Source: Balneolaceae bacterium (GTDB lineage: Bacteria > Bacteroidota > Rhodothermia > Balneolales > Balneolaceae). Taken from it: a stretch of DNA of 64,000 nt. Below are positions 19,410-28,583 of this stretch, in pieces. Location of the stretch: contig PWWL01000353.1 in assembly GCA_003561515.1 (NCBI GenBank), positions 1 to 64,000 on the forward strand, given 5' to 3'. Below the pieces are notes generated by a model. The model worked only from the letters and a program-made list of their open reading frames with translations. It made no database searches and was not told the origin of the DNA. The position numbers were made by a program, and so were the translations under genes. Within the stretch, counting starts at the first letter, position 1. The number at the start of each line of letters is the position of its first letter.

Positions 19410-20780
19410 ATGCCTGAAAAGCCGCAGATATTGATTACAGATGATGAAAAGAGCATCCGCAATATTCTGCGCGACATACTTGAGTTCGAGAAGTATAGGG
19501 TGGTTGAGGCGGAGAATGGGGAAGAGGCACTCCAAATAACTGAAATCAAGGAGATTGACCTTGTTATTCTTGACATCAAAATGAAAGGGATGGACGGAAT
19601 TGAAGTTCTGGAAAAGCTGAAAGAGAGACAACCGGAGCTTCCTGTAATCATGATTTCGGGACACGGCACCATTCAAATCGCGGTAGATGCTACACGGAAA
19701 GGTGCCTATGATTTTATTGAGAAACCTCCGGATTTGAACCGCCTTCTTATCACCGTACGGAATGCGCTCAATTCGAGTGAGTTAATACGGGAGAATCGCC
19801 AGATGCGCACCGAGCTACACGGTGCTAAGGATATAATGGGGAATAGCCCGGTAATTACTCAAATTAAAAAAACGATTGATAAAATTGCCCCAAGCAGCAG
19901 CCGGGTATTGATTACAGGTGAAAACGGCACGGGAAAAGAGCTGGTTGCCCGATCTATCCATAATTTGAGTAAGCGTGCATCCAAACGTTTTGTGGACGTG
20001 AACTGCGCCGCGATACCATCTGAACTCCTTGAAAGTGAACTATTTGGACATGAGAAAGGAGCCTTTACCGGAGCATCGGAGCGCAGAATTGGCAAGTTTG
20101 AACTGGCTGATGGCGGTACCCTGTTCCTGGACGAGATTGGCGATATGAGCCACGACGCGCAGGCAAAAGTGCTTCGGGCCCTGCAGGAAAACCAAATTAT
20201 CCGGGTAGGAGGATCAGAAACCATTGATGTGGATGTAAGAATCATTTCTGCAACAAACAAAGATTTGCAGTCCGAAATTGATAAATCAAATTTCAGAGAA
20301 GACTTGTTTCACCGCTTGAGTGTGATTCCCATCCATCTGCCGCCGTTGCGTGAACGAAAGGAAGATATACCCGTACTGGCAAAAGCATTCCTGGAGCGGT
20401 TGGGAAAAAACGACATTGTTTTTGCCGGTAAAACATTTTCCGATGACGCCCTTAAACTATTATCAGAGCAGCAATGGACCGGTAATATCCGCGAACTTCA
20501 AAACGTGGTTGAACGTCTATCTCTGCTGTCACCCGGTGATGAAATTAAAGTTCGTGACGTAGAGCAGCTGGTGGTGAACCGCAAGTCATCAAAGAAAGTC
20601 ATGAACGAGCTGATTGATGAGATCGAAACCTTCCAGGAGTACAAAGAAGAAGCTGAACGTCTCTTTTTGCTGAAGAAACTCGAAAAGTACGACTGGAATG
20701 TATCAGCCACCGCCGACGCCATCGACATCCAGCGAAGCCACATCTATAACAAGATGAAGAAGTATGACATTGAAAGATAG
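19410..20780 (+). CDS. Sigma-54-dependent response regulator, NtrC family
   Basis: REC domain (ILITDDEKSIRNIL, LVILDIKMKGMDG), GENGTGKELVARSIH, GAFTGA, C-terminal Fis-type HTH. Confidence 0.95.
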   Translation: MPEKPQILITDDEKSIRNILRDILEFEKYRVVEAENGEEALQITEIKEIDLVILDIKMKGMDGIEVLEKLKERQPELPVIMISGHGTIQIAVDATRKGAYDFIEKPPDLNRLLITVRNALNSSELIRENRQMRTELHGAKDIMGNSPVITQIKKTIDKIAPSSSRVLITGENGTGKELVARSIHNLSKRASKRFVDVNCAAIPSELLESELFGHEKGAFTGASERRIGKFELADGGTLFLDEIGDMSHDAQAKVLRALQENQIIRVGGSETIDVDVRIISATNKDLQSEIDKSNFREDLFHRLSVIPIHLPPLRERKEDIPVLAKAFLERLGKNDIVFAGKTFSDDALKLLSEQQWTGNIRELQNVVERLSLLSPGDEIKVRDVEQLVVNRKSSKKVMNELIDEIETFQEYKEEAERLFLLKKLEKYDWNVSATADAIDIQRSHIYNKMKKYDIER

Positions 20781-20850
20781 ATTTATGATTTAGAAACTAT
20801 TAAATATAGATAAATATTTGATAAATATACACATGTGTTTAATTATTATT

Positions 20851-20897
20851 GCACCTTACACCTTACACCTTGCACCTTGAACCTTGAACCTGAAACC
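20851..20897. repeat. Degenerate heptanucleotide tandem repeat (RMACCTT) upstream of folD
   Basis: GCACCTT ACACCTT ACACCTT GCACCTT GAACCTT GAACCT GAAACC. Confidence 0.85.
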
Positions 20898-20902
20898 AGC
20901 AA

Positions 20903-21793
20903 ATGAGCGCACAGATTATAGATGGCAAAAAAGTAGCCGGTGAACTGAAATTACAGATCCGGGAGGATGTTGAGAATTGGGTGAAAGCCGGGAACCGGCG
21001 GCCTTTTCTGAAAGTACTGCAGGTGGGCACTGATCCGGCGTCAACGGCGTACATCGGTGCCAAGACACGATCTTGCAATGAAGTGGGAATTGACACGGAT
21101 ACCACTCACCTTCCTGACACGGTTTCTGCCAAAGAGTTAAAGTCCGTCATCAAATCATTTAATGAAAATGATGGTATCGACGGCATCCTGGTTCAGCTTC
21201 CGCTGCCATCTCATCTTTCATCCCATGACGTGATTGAAAGTATTGACCATCGAAAAGACGTTGATGGCTTTCACCCTATGAATGTGGGGAGGCTTGCGGT
21301 TGACCAGCCGACATTTAAATCATGCACGCCTGCAGGCATTTTTGAACTTTTCAAATACTACAGCATTCCCACCAAGGGGAAGCATGCTGTTGTTGTTGGA
21401 GCCAGTAATATCGTGGGTACACCAATGTCGGTAATGCTATCCCGTGAAAGTTCAACCGGGAAGGCAACTACCACCATATGCCACAAATATACTCGCGACA
21501 TTACCGTACACACCATTGCTGCCGATATTCTTGTTGTAGCTGCCGGACAGCCTAACCTGATCAAAGCAGAGATGGTGAAAGAGGGAGCTGTTGTGATTGA
21601 TGTTGGAATTAACCGCGTAGCGGACGAAACCAGAGAAAGGGGATATAAACTTGTGGGAGACTGTGATTTTGAGGGGCTCAAACAGAAAGTTAGCTGGATT
21701 ACCCCGGTTCCTGGCGGAGTGGGACCGATGACGGTTGCAATGCTGATGAAAAATACATTGCTTGCTGCCAAGAAATCGATCTATCCGGATTAA
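20903..21793 (+). CDS. folD: Methylenetetrahydrofolate dehydrogenase/cyclohydrolase
   Basis: IDGILVQLPLPSHL, DVDGFHPMNVGRL, VVGASNIVGTPM and TPVPGGVGPMTVAMLMKNT. Confidence 0.97.
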   Translation: MSAQIIDGKKVAGELKLQIREDVENWVKAGNRRPFLKVLQVGTDPASTAYIGAKTRSCNEVGIDTDTTHLPDTVSAKELKSVIKSFNENDGIDGILVQLPLPSHLSSHDVIESIDHRKDVDGFHPMNVGRLAVDQPTFKSCTPAGIFELFKYYSIPTKGKHAVVVGASNIVGTPMSVMLSRESSTGKATTTICHKYTRDITVHTIAADILVVAAGQPNLIKAEMVKEGAVVIDVGINRVADETRERGYKLVGDCDFEGLKQKVSWITPVPGGVGPMTVAMLMKNTLLAAKKSIYPD

Positions 21794-21819
21794 CAAGGCA
21801 ATTCAACTGAATTTGATTT

Positions 21820-22479
21820 ATGAAGTCTGTGCTGACATCTATACTGTTCCTGTTTATGATTGTCCTGGCGGATACAGGAAATGTAATGGCACAAAATGAT
21901 CCGGATCCTGCCGGCGCATTTATCCGGTCGCTTGCTGTACCCGGTTGGGGCCATTTTTACACGGGAAGCGATCATCGTACGAGGGGAGGAGTTCATCTGG
22001 GCACAGACCTTGTTCTTATTGGAACTCTCTTCGGTTTTAACGCTCGGGCCATAAACCTTAAGGAGCATTACACTACGCTATCAAATCTCAGGGCAGGGGT
22101 GGACATCAGCGGTCGCGATCGTTCGTTCCAACTGGCAGTTGGAGATTTCCTTTCACTTCAGGAGTACAACGATTTTCAGCTGCGAACCAGAAATTGGAAT
22201 CGCCTCATTGAAGATATTCCCCCGAATCGCTGGTCGTGGGACAGTAATGACGACAGGATTCGATATCGGCAGCTCAGATCCAGCCGTGATCGTATTCGAA
22301 ATCAGCTGCCTGCCATTGCTGCCCTTATGGCAGTGAATAGAGTGATTAGCGGTATCAGTGCATACAATAGGGCTGGAAACGAACAAAACAGAGCCGGTTT
22401 ATCGATGATAGGTATACTACCTGTGCAAAATGATTTCACCATAACCGGTTCTGTTGCAGTGGTTAGTATAAATTTTTAA
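21820..22479 (+). CDS. Secreted/membrane protein, DUF5683-like
   Basis: Signal peptide; RSLAVPGWGHFYTGS motif. Confidence 0.55.
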   Translation: MKSVLTSILFLFMIVLADTGNVMAQNDPDPAGAFIRSLAVPGWGHFYTGSDHRTRGGVHLGTDLVLIGTLFGFNARAINLKEHYTTLSNLRAGVDISGRDRSFQLAVGDFLSLQEYNDFQLRTRNWNRLIEDIPPNRWSWDSNDDRIRYRQLRSSRDRIRNQLPAIAALMAVNRVISGISAYNRAGNEQNRAGLSMIGILPVQNDFTITGSVAVVSINF

Positions 22480-22619
22480 GAAAATTTCTCTTCGAAACTC
22501 ACTTCGGTTTAGAATTCATTTAGTAGTGTACCTGTTTGCCAAAGGAATCATTTTGTGAGAAGGGGGAACTGTGAGACCTCCGATACTTGAATCAAATTCA
22601 CATACAGAGAGAAATCAGA

Positions 22620-24182
22620 TCAAAAGTGAAAGACCAAGCCCGACCAAGCCATACCTATGCCGGCACCGTTCTTTCGGGATGAAGCAGTTGTGGCAGCCCC
22701 GATACTAAACTCAAAGTTTCTCAATTCAATCCCTGTACCGACATGCCATGTGGTGCTGTAAAGTCCGCCGGTACGATACCCAGCCCGCAACGGAATACGG
22801 TTAAAAAATCTGTATTCTGTACCCATGGACAAGTGCGGCCTGAGGCTGTTTGTTCCCCGGCTATTCAATCCGATCCCAGCATCTGCGGCAACGGCAAACC
22901 TTCCAAGCTTTAATTGACTGCCGAGCCTCAGCATGGTTGGCAAACCGACCGAATGTCTGTTTTTAGTAACTGTTCTGAAATCGCCATAGATATCGCTCCC
23001 AATACTGTCTCTTAGCACCGACTCAAAATAATCACTCTCGTCACCATCGAACTGTTCGTCGATGATCTCACGGTCGTAGCTGAATCCCTGCCACTCGAGG
23101 ATATTATCGGCGGTAAATGTGCGTGCACGGTCAGAAAACATTAGTGATCCAAGGTCGGTAAGTGACAAGCCAACGGTGAGTGATTTTTTGCCGCGAAATA
23201 TGCCCAGATCTGATAAGGCTTTGTCACTGAATTCCATTTCCGCGTTTACCCCCAAATCTAAACCCAGAGAGAAGCCCCGAATACCCCTGAAGTCGTTTAC
23301 ATCGGGATCTAGGTAGTCATTCAAATCGGGTTCTAGGCCGGCCACGCGGTCGCGGTTATACTCCTCGAGCCGGGATGCGCGCTTGCCCGCTGTGTCAAGC
23401 CGATAGACAAAGTCGTGTATGATTTCACCGCCTCTTTCTTCTGTTGCACCTAAAATTGTTAAGTCTGACTGAAGCAAAAAGGAGGTGTAATCGTTTGAGA
23501 AAGTAAGTTTTGGTGCAGCTCCAACATAGATTCGGAGGTTCTTAGCAAACCCAAATAGACCGGTATTCTGATAAATGACGCGTGCATATCCAATCGACCA
23601 TTCATTCCATGCGTAGTATTCATTCAAGGTATTTACGGCCGCCGGTGTACTGAAATAGTCGGAGTCAAGTCCCCTGAAAAGGAGATCGGCAAATGCCCGT
23701 GAAACTTCGGCTTTACCGGCAACTCGAACCCTGTACGCAAAGCTCAGGGTCCAATTGTCGCCTCGATAGACTGATCCGAATGGAACAACTCCAACATCCA
23801 TGGCCACTGAACTTACGTTGGCGGGAGATGACCCAAACCATTCATTCATCAGACTTTCCCGTACATCACCCTCAATTACAAACCCGCTGGTGAGGTATTC
23901 ATTATAAGCGGAGATATTTACCAAACTGCCTCCGGTATGTGCATAAAGACCTCCTACAACTCCAATCGTAATTTTTGGCCTTGTATCATGATTGAGCATC
24001 AGGTTAGCAGGATTCACAAAATTGGCGTGATAGAGATCTTGATAGGCTGTACCGCCGCCGCCAAGTGCCCAATTCCAGGCAGTAAGATGAGATGACTGGG
24101 CAGAAAGTTTACAAACTGAGAGCACGAAAATGAACAGTATCATCACAGATGTTGAGGCGATATGCAGCAGAATCCTCTTCAT
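22620..24182 (-). CDS. DUF5723-like outer-membrane protein
   Basis: Signal peptide; ALGGGGTAYQDLYHANFVNPANL and a beta-rich FadL/PorV-like layout. Confidence 0.6.
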   Translation of the reverse strand: MKRILLHIASTSVMILFIFVLSVCKLSAQSSHLTAWNWALGGGGTAYQDLYHANFVNPANLMLNHDTRPKITIGVVGGLYAHTGGSLVNISAYNEYLTSGFVIEGDVRESLMNEWFGSSPANVSSVAMDVGVVPFGSVYRGDNWTLSFAYRVRVAGKAEVSRAFADLLFRGLDSDYFSTPAAVNTLNEYYAWNEWSIGYARVIYQNTGLFGFAKNLRIYVGAAPKLTFSNDYTSFLLQSDLTILGATEERGGEIIHDFVYRLDTAGKRASRLEEYNRDRVAGLEPDLNDYLDPDVNDFRGIRGFSLGLDLGVNAEMEFSDKALSDLGIFRGKKSLTVGLSLTDLGSLMFSDRARTFTADNILEWQGFSYDREIIDEQFDGDESDYFESVLRDSIGSDIYGDFRTVTKNRHSVGLPTMLRLGSQLKLGRFAVAADAGIGLNSRGTNSLRPHLSMGTEYRFFNRIPLRAGYRTGGLYSTTWHVGTGIELRNFEFSIGAATTASSRKNGAGIGMAWSGLVFHF

Positions 24183-24183
24183 G

Positions 24184-26439
24184 TCAGTTCACGCTGTTTA
24201 GAATTTTGAAGCTGCCATTAATGCTAATGGTCACATCATCAGTTTCACGAATCCTTACTTCACCAGCGGATGCCGACTGTATTCGGGCATTGATCCGGAT
24301 GTCACGCGTGAGGTAGAGGACGTCGAGCTGTGCCCTTGAAAGTTGTATCGCGGAGTTGCCAGCCGCAGTTTCTGCTGAGATTCCCGATTTATCAACACCA
24401 GCTGCACCGAAATTGAATTCAGGCTGGTCGGGGAGCGGCAATGTTGTTAGTGATGAACCTTCTTCATCTAGAAATTCGAGTTCGAGCGAAAATCCGAGTG
24501 GAATATTATTGAAGTACTGTATAATGAGCGATCCTTCTTCAATCAGCGCGTCATCATCGGGTGAGGGCAGATTGCCCAGATCTCTTGAGGTTGTATCGGT
24601 ATACGCAGCATTTTCTGCCTTGATAGCCAACGGTACATTTAATTCAATTTCGGGTTCGAAGTTGAAGGGAACGCGTACCGTGCCTTCTATCTGCTCATTA
24701 TTTACCACTGCAACCCCGATAAACCTTATTTCTACCGGCAGTCGGCTAAAAAACTCATTGATTCCTGAATTTTCACTGTCAAAGACCACCATGCCGAAGC
24801 TGTCGCGATTGATCCGGAATTTGATCAGATCATTCAGCGGTATCGGATCCCCGTCAATCCTGAGCACCTCGGCAGGCTGAAAATTGGTAACTGTTTTTTC
24901 ATTGAGACCCTGCAAAAAAAACCGGTTGCCATCGGCGTCGATACCCATAAATGCCGCTGTAATTTCAACCGGGATATCAATATTGGTGGTATAGTTAAGG
25001 TTTAGTGAGGCTCGCGTAAATTCGATACCGTTGATCCGGGAGGAAAGGTCGGCAAGGCCTTCAATCTCAATCAGTTCAGATTCATTCTCATTGGTCAGGT
25101 CAATAAACCCGGGAGTAGCACTGTCGTTGTTATTCAGGAACAGCTGCTGTCTTGCAGTTACACCAAAAGCTTCTGTAACCTGAAGATTTTCGATGGAAAT
25201 GGTTGCTTCTATACCATCGGTTTCACGAATAGTGCGGATGCTTCCCTCATCGGTTTGGGTGTTTTCAGAAACTGCAAAGATGTTGTAATCAATTCGATTA
25301 TCCAGTGCATAAAGCCTGGTGCCCGACAGGTTGATTATACTTGAAACGGGGGAGGATAGATTTCGAATAATGGCATTTTCATCGGAAAATTCAATGATCA
25401 GAGAATCACCCTCAGCGAACTCCGGACCCTGTCGAATGTCGGGAAATGAGAGTATAAAAGACACGATATCCACGTCTACAGTGCTGGTCAACACCTCAAT
25501 CGAAATGGTTCCAGAACCAAATTCCGTGTAGTGATCGTCAGTTAGGAAGCGAAATTCATCATCAGAAAAATCAAACGAGTTGCTCATCTCAAACTGTTGT
25601 GAAGGAATTTGTGCTATGATTTCGGAGGCAATCAGATTCCGGCCCTGCAGATCATTTACAACAAGGTTTCCGGCATCTCCCTGCATCTGTTGTTCCGGCC
25701 AGGAGATTTCAACACTCACGCTGAGGTTCTCAAGTACAACTTCGGGATCAGTGTTGGGATCCTCAACAATCACTATTTCACCGCTCCTCACTGTCTCTTG
25801 GTTGAAATCAAAAAACTGGAGACTGCCTACAAACGCTGTGCCGCTGAAAAGCTCAAGGTTCAGTTCATCGATATTGAACCCAAGTTCGTTCCGAAGGGAA
25901 ATTTCGATGCTTCCATCCCTGATGGTCGCAGATTCAAAGTAGTCGGTATCGAGGGGAATTGAGACCGGCGTTGGTGACTGTGCCGCCGGAATAGTCTCAC
26001 CGGGCTCAGGGGCAACTCCAACTCCAGTCAGATCATCAAAACCTGCCGAGCCAATATTGCCATCGGCATCCTGAGAAGAGAAGTCTTCGATTACGATTTC
26101 ACCAATCTCGGTTTCGAAGAAAACAGGATCAATTTGCAGATCGGGTACTACGTCATCGAGTTCATCGAATGTAAGAGACTCTTGTCTTACAATCGTTACT
26201 ACGCGGTCGGCGTCTGATGAGAATAGATTCTGAAGATCTTCCGAGGTTGTATCGATCAGTGCATTGCTTCCACCGAGAAACTGAAAATTGCTTTCTGCAA
26301 TTAAAGGAGCATCAATCTTGTGCGAGAGTGTAAAGTCAGGACTTTTGGGCAGCTCACACTGCGTCAAAACCAAAAGAGCTGCGAGTGCAAGGAGAGAGGT
26401 TGGTATAAGATTTTTTATTTCTGAGTGTAAAAACCACAT
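24184..26439 (-). CDS. Large hypothetical lipoprotein
   Basis: Lipobox-like LLVLTQC; repetitive beta-rich sequence; abuts the DUF5723-like ORF. Confidence 0.5.
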   Translation of the reverse strand: MWFLHSEIKNLIPTSLLALAALLVLTQCELPKSPDFTLSHKIDAPLIAESNFQFLGGSNALIDTTSEDLQNLFSSDADRVVTIVRQESLTFDELDDVVPDLQIDPVFFETEIGEIVIEDFSSQDADGNIGSAGFDDLTGVGVAPEPGETIPAAQSPTPVSIPLDTDYFESATIRDGSIEISLRNELGFNIDELNLELFSGTAFVGSLQFFDFNQETVRSGEIVIVEDPNTDPEVVLENLSVSVEISWPEQQMQGDAGNLVVNDLQGRNLIASEIIAQIPSQQFEMSNSFDFSDDEFRFLTDDHYTEFGSGTISIEVLTSTVDVDIVSFILSFPDIRQGPEFAEGDSLIIEFSDENAIIRNLSSPVSSIINLSGTRLYALDNRIDYNIFAVSENTQTDEGSIRTIRETDGIEATISIENLQVTEAFGVTARQQLFLNNNDSATPGFIDLTNENESELIEIEGLADLSSRINGIEFTRASLNLNYTTNIDIPVEITAAFMGIDADGNRFFLQGLNEKTVTNFQPAEVLRIDGDPIPLNDLIKFRINRDSFGMVVFDSENSGINEFFSRLPVEIRFIGVAVVNNEQIEGTVRVPFNFEPEIELNVPLAIKAENAAYTDTTSRDLGNLPSPDDDALIEEGSLIIQYFNNIPLGFSLELEFLDEEGSSLTTLPLPDQPEFNFGAAGVDKSGISAETAAGNSAIQLSRAQLDVLYLTRDIRINARIQSASAGEVRIRETDDVTISINGSFKILNSVN

Positions 26440-26544
26440 CGTGGGTTGATTCGTCTGAAGATTTGAACATCATCGATGATAGCGAAGTAGCTACCTAAAA
26501 GATACTTCGGTTATCGAAGCGTTACGCACAATTCTTTAGCAAAA

Positions 26545-27063
26545 TCACTCAAAATGTTTTTTTTCTTTTTGATAGTCTTCATCTGACAATAGACCCTGCT
26601 GCCAGAGTCCGGTCAGGTAATCAAGTTTATCAAGTGTAAGCGATGGTTTTTCTCTGTCAGGTTTAACTTCTTTTTCGATTGTTTTTATACGCTGTCGTTC
26701 TGACTCTGCAGCTTTCAGTATCATCTCAGCCAGCTGATTCGGCTGCTCCATTCCTGCCAGAGTAATAGCGCGATCCGGTGTTTTAAGCGTGAGGTTACCG
26801 ATTTTGAACTGCCTGTCGATCCATCTCTGGTTAACATCTACGCTTTCAATATTGGCAATATCAATTTTGGCGCTGGTTCGATGGTCTTTAGCGGTGATCG
26901 TTCTCTCAGCTATAATGTATTGAACCGGTTTATGAGCGGTGTAAAAGCGATAAATTAAATAGATGCCGATACCGAAAAGCGGGATCAGCAGCAGGCCAAG
27001 CATGTACCACCAAAAAAGGGATTTGTGTGAGGGAGAAAGCGTAATTTGTTTTCCTTCAGTCAT
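26545..27063 (-). CDS. PH-like membrane protein with a C-terminal SHOCT-like segment
   Basis: TM segment and IIAERTITAKDHRTSAKIDIANIESVDV; C-term LDYLTGLWQQGLLSDEDYQKEKKHF. Confidence 0.55.
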   Translation of the reverse strand: MTEGKQITLSPSHKSLFWWYMLGLLLIPLFGIGIYLIYRFYTAHKPVQYIIAERTITAKDHRTSAKIDIANIESVDVNQRWIDRQFKIGNLTLKTPDRAITLAGMEQPNQLAEMILKAAESERQRIKTIEKEVKPDREKPSLTLDKLDYLTGLWQQGLLSDEDYQKEKKHFE

Positions 27064-27246
27064 TTGTGAAATTGTTGATCGTTACGTGATTTACATTCAT
27101 TGTCATCAAGATTTTTGCCTGCAGAACGAGTTGGCTCAGGCCGGAAACCTTTGCGCCAGGCTTCACATACAATTCATATAAATCTCATTCATTTTGTGTA
27201 TCTTAAAGACTAAGCAAAAATCCCTTTTAAACCGTTTCTTTGCCAC

Positions 27247-27909
27247 TTGAAGCTCTGGAAGTATATCGTTGCCGTTTGGATGACACTCGTCATTATATTC
27301 GGCTTTTCCATCAAGATACCTGAGATTGCCATACTTGAGCAAACTGCCCGAAATTTGTTTCTGCATGTACCCATGTGGTTTACAATGATGATCGCCTTTG
27401 CTATGGCGTTTTATTACAGTATAAGGTACTTGAATGATGAAACTCTTAATTGGGACAGAAAGGCTGAGACAGCCACTGCAGTAGGGCTCGCTTTTGGCGT
27501 GTGCGGTTTATTAACCGGCTCGTTGTGGGCCCGATTTACGTGGGGTACATGGTGGACCTTCGCCGAACCGAGGATGAATCTCTCGGCATTGGCGATGATG
27601 ATTTTTGTAGCCTATTTTATTCTCAGAACCGCGTTTAATGATCCTGAAAAACGCGCAAAGACCTCAGCTGTATATAATATTTTTGGAGTAACAACAATCC
27701 CATTTTTGCTATACATCATCCCGAGGCAACTTCCCAGCCTGCACCCGGGCGCTGACGGCAATCCTGCTTTTAGTGATCTTACCGCACCGGAATTGAGATT
27801 GATTTTTTATCCGGCTGTAATTGGGTTTATCGGGTTGGCTTTCTGGATGATGGATATTGTAAATCGCTACAAGCGAGTAAAACATTTTACAGAAACCGGG
27901 TATGAGTAA
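27247..27909 (+). CDS. ccmC: Heme exporter/cytochrome c biogenesis protein CcmC
   Basis: HVPMWF, GLLTGSLWARFTWGTWWTFAEPRM (tryptophan-rich WWD-like motif); TTG start. Confidence 0.9.
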   Translation: MKLWKYIVAVWMTLVIIFGFSIKIPEIAILEQTARNLFLHVPMWFTMMIAFAMAFYYSIRYLNDETLNWDRKAETATAVGLAFGVCGLLTGSLWARFTWGTWWTFAEPRMNLSALAMMIFVAYFILRTAFNDPEKRAKTSAVYNIFGVTTIPFLLYIIPRQLPSLHPGADGNPAFSDLTAPELRLIFYPAVIGFIGLAFWMMDIVNRYKRVKHFTETGYE

Positions 27910-28171
27910 CGATTTTACACAAGAAGCCGGCTCTGTCGCCGTTGACACCCTAACTCAAATCTATTCAGATCGATGGGAAGGAGTAGAAGGAACCGAGCAG
28001 GCATCAGCCTTCATTCAGTTTATGGCTTCAAACGATCTGATTTATGTAGTGCTTGGCGTAAGTCTGATAATCTGGTTTGTGTTGCTATTTTTCATGGTAA
28101 GAGTTGATCGAAATGTTGCAAAGCTTGAAGAAACTCTTGATCAGGCAAGTAAAAAAACTAACGAATCATAA
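27902..28171 (+). CDS. CcmD-like small membrane protein
   Basis: Single TM; between ccmC and ccmE. Confidence 0.6.
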   Translation: MSNDFTQEAGSVAVDTLTQIYSDRWEGVEGTEQASAFIQFMASNDLIYVVLGVSLIIWFVLLFFMVRVDRNVAKLEETLDQASKKTNES

Positions 28172-28186
28172 CTAAGGACAGTAAAG

Positions 28187-28576
28187 ATGAAACCAAAACT
28201 GGTCGTAGGTGTCGTTTCTATCGTGGCATTCACATCACTGTTGATGTATAATTTCGGCAACAGCATCAGCTCATATGTTACATTCGAACAAGCTGCTGAA
28301 CGATCTAACTCTCATGTAGTTGGCACGTGGGACAGCTCACAAGCCTACGGGTTTTCCCGGGAAACGATGCAGTTCTCTTTTTATATGAAAGATCAGGATG
28401 GCATTGTAAGGCGGGTAGTTTATCCGCGCCCCAAACCGAATAACTTTGAAGAAGCCACACAACTTGTTGTAATCGGTGAAATGCGAAATAACGTGTTTCA
28501 TGCAAACGACATGCTCATGAAGTGTCCGTCGAAATACAATGACGGCAGTGAACTTCTGAACGCGCAGGAGAGCTGA
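28187..28576 (+). CDS. ccmE: Cytochrome c maturation protein CcmE
   Basis: N-terminal TM, SYVTFEQAAE, and VVIGEMRNNVFHANDMLMKCPSKY (heme-binding H and CPSKY). Confidence 0.9.
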   Translation: MKPKLVVGVVSIVAFTSLLMYNFGNSISSYVTFEQAAERSNSHVVGTWDSSQAYGFSRETMQFSFYMKDQDGIVRRVVYPRPKPNNFEEATQLVVIGEMRNNVFHANDMLMKCPSKYNDGSELLNAQES

Positions 28577-28583
28577 TAGTTAC

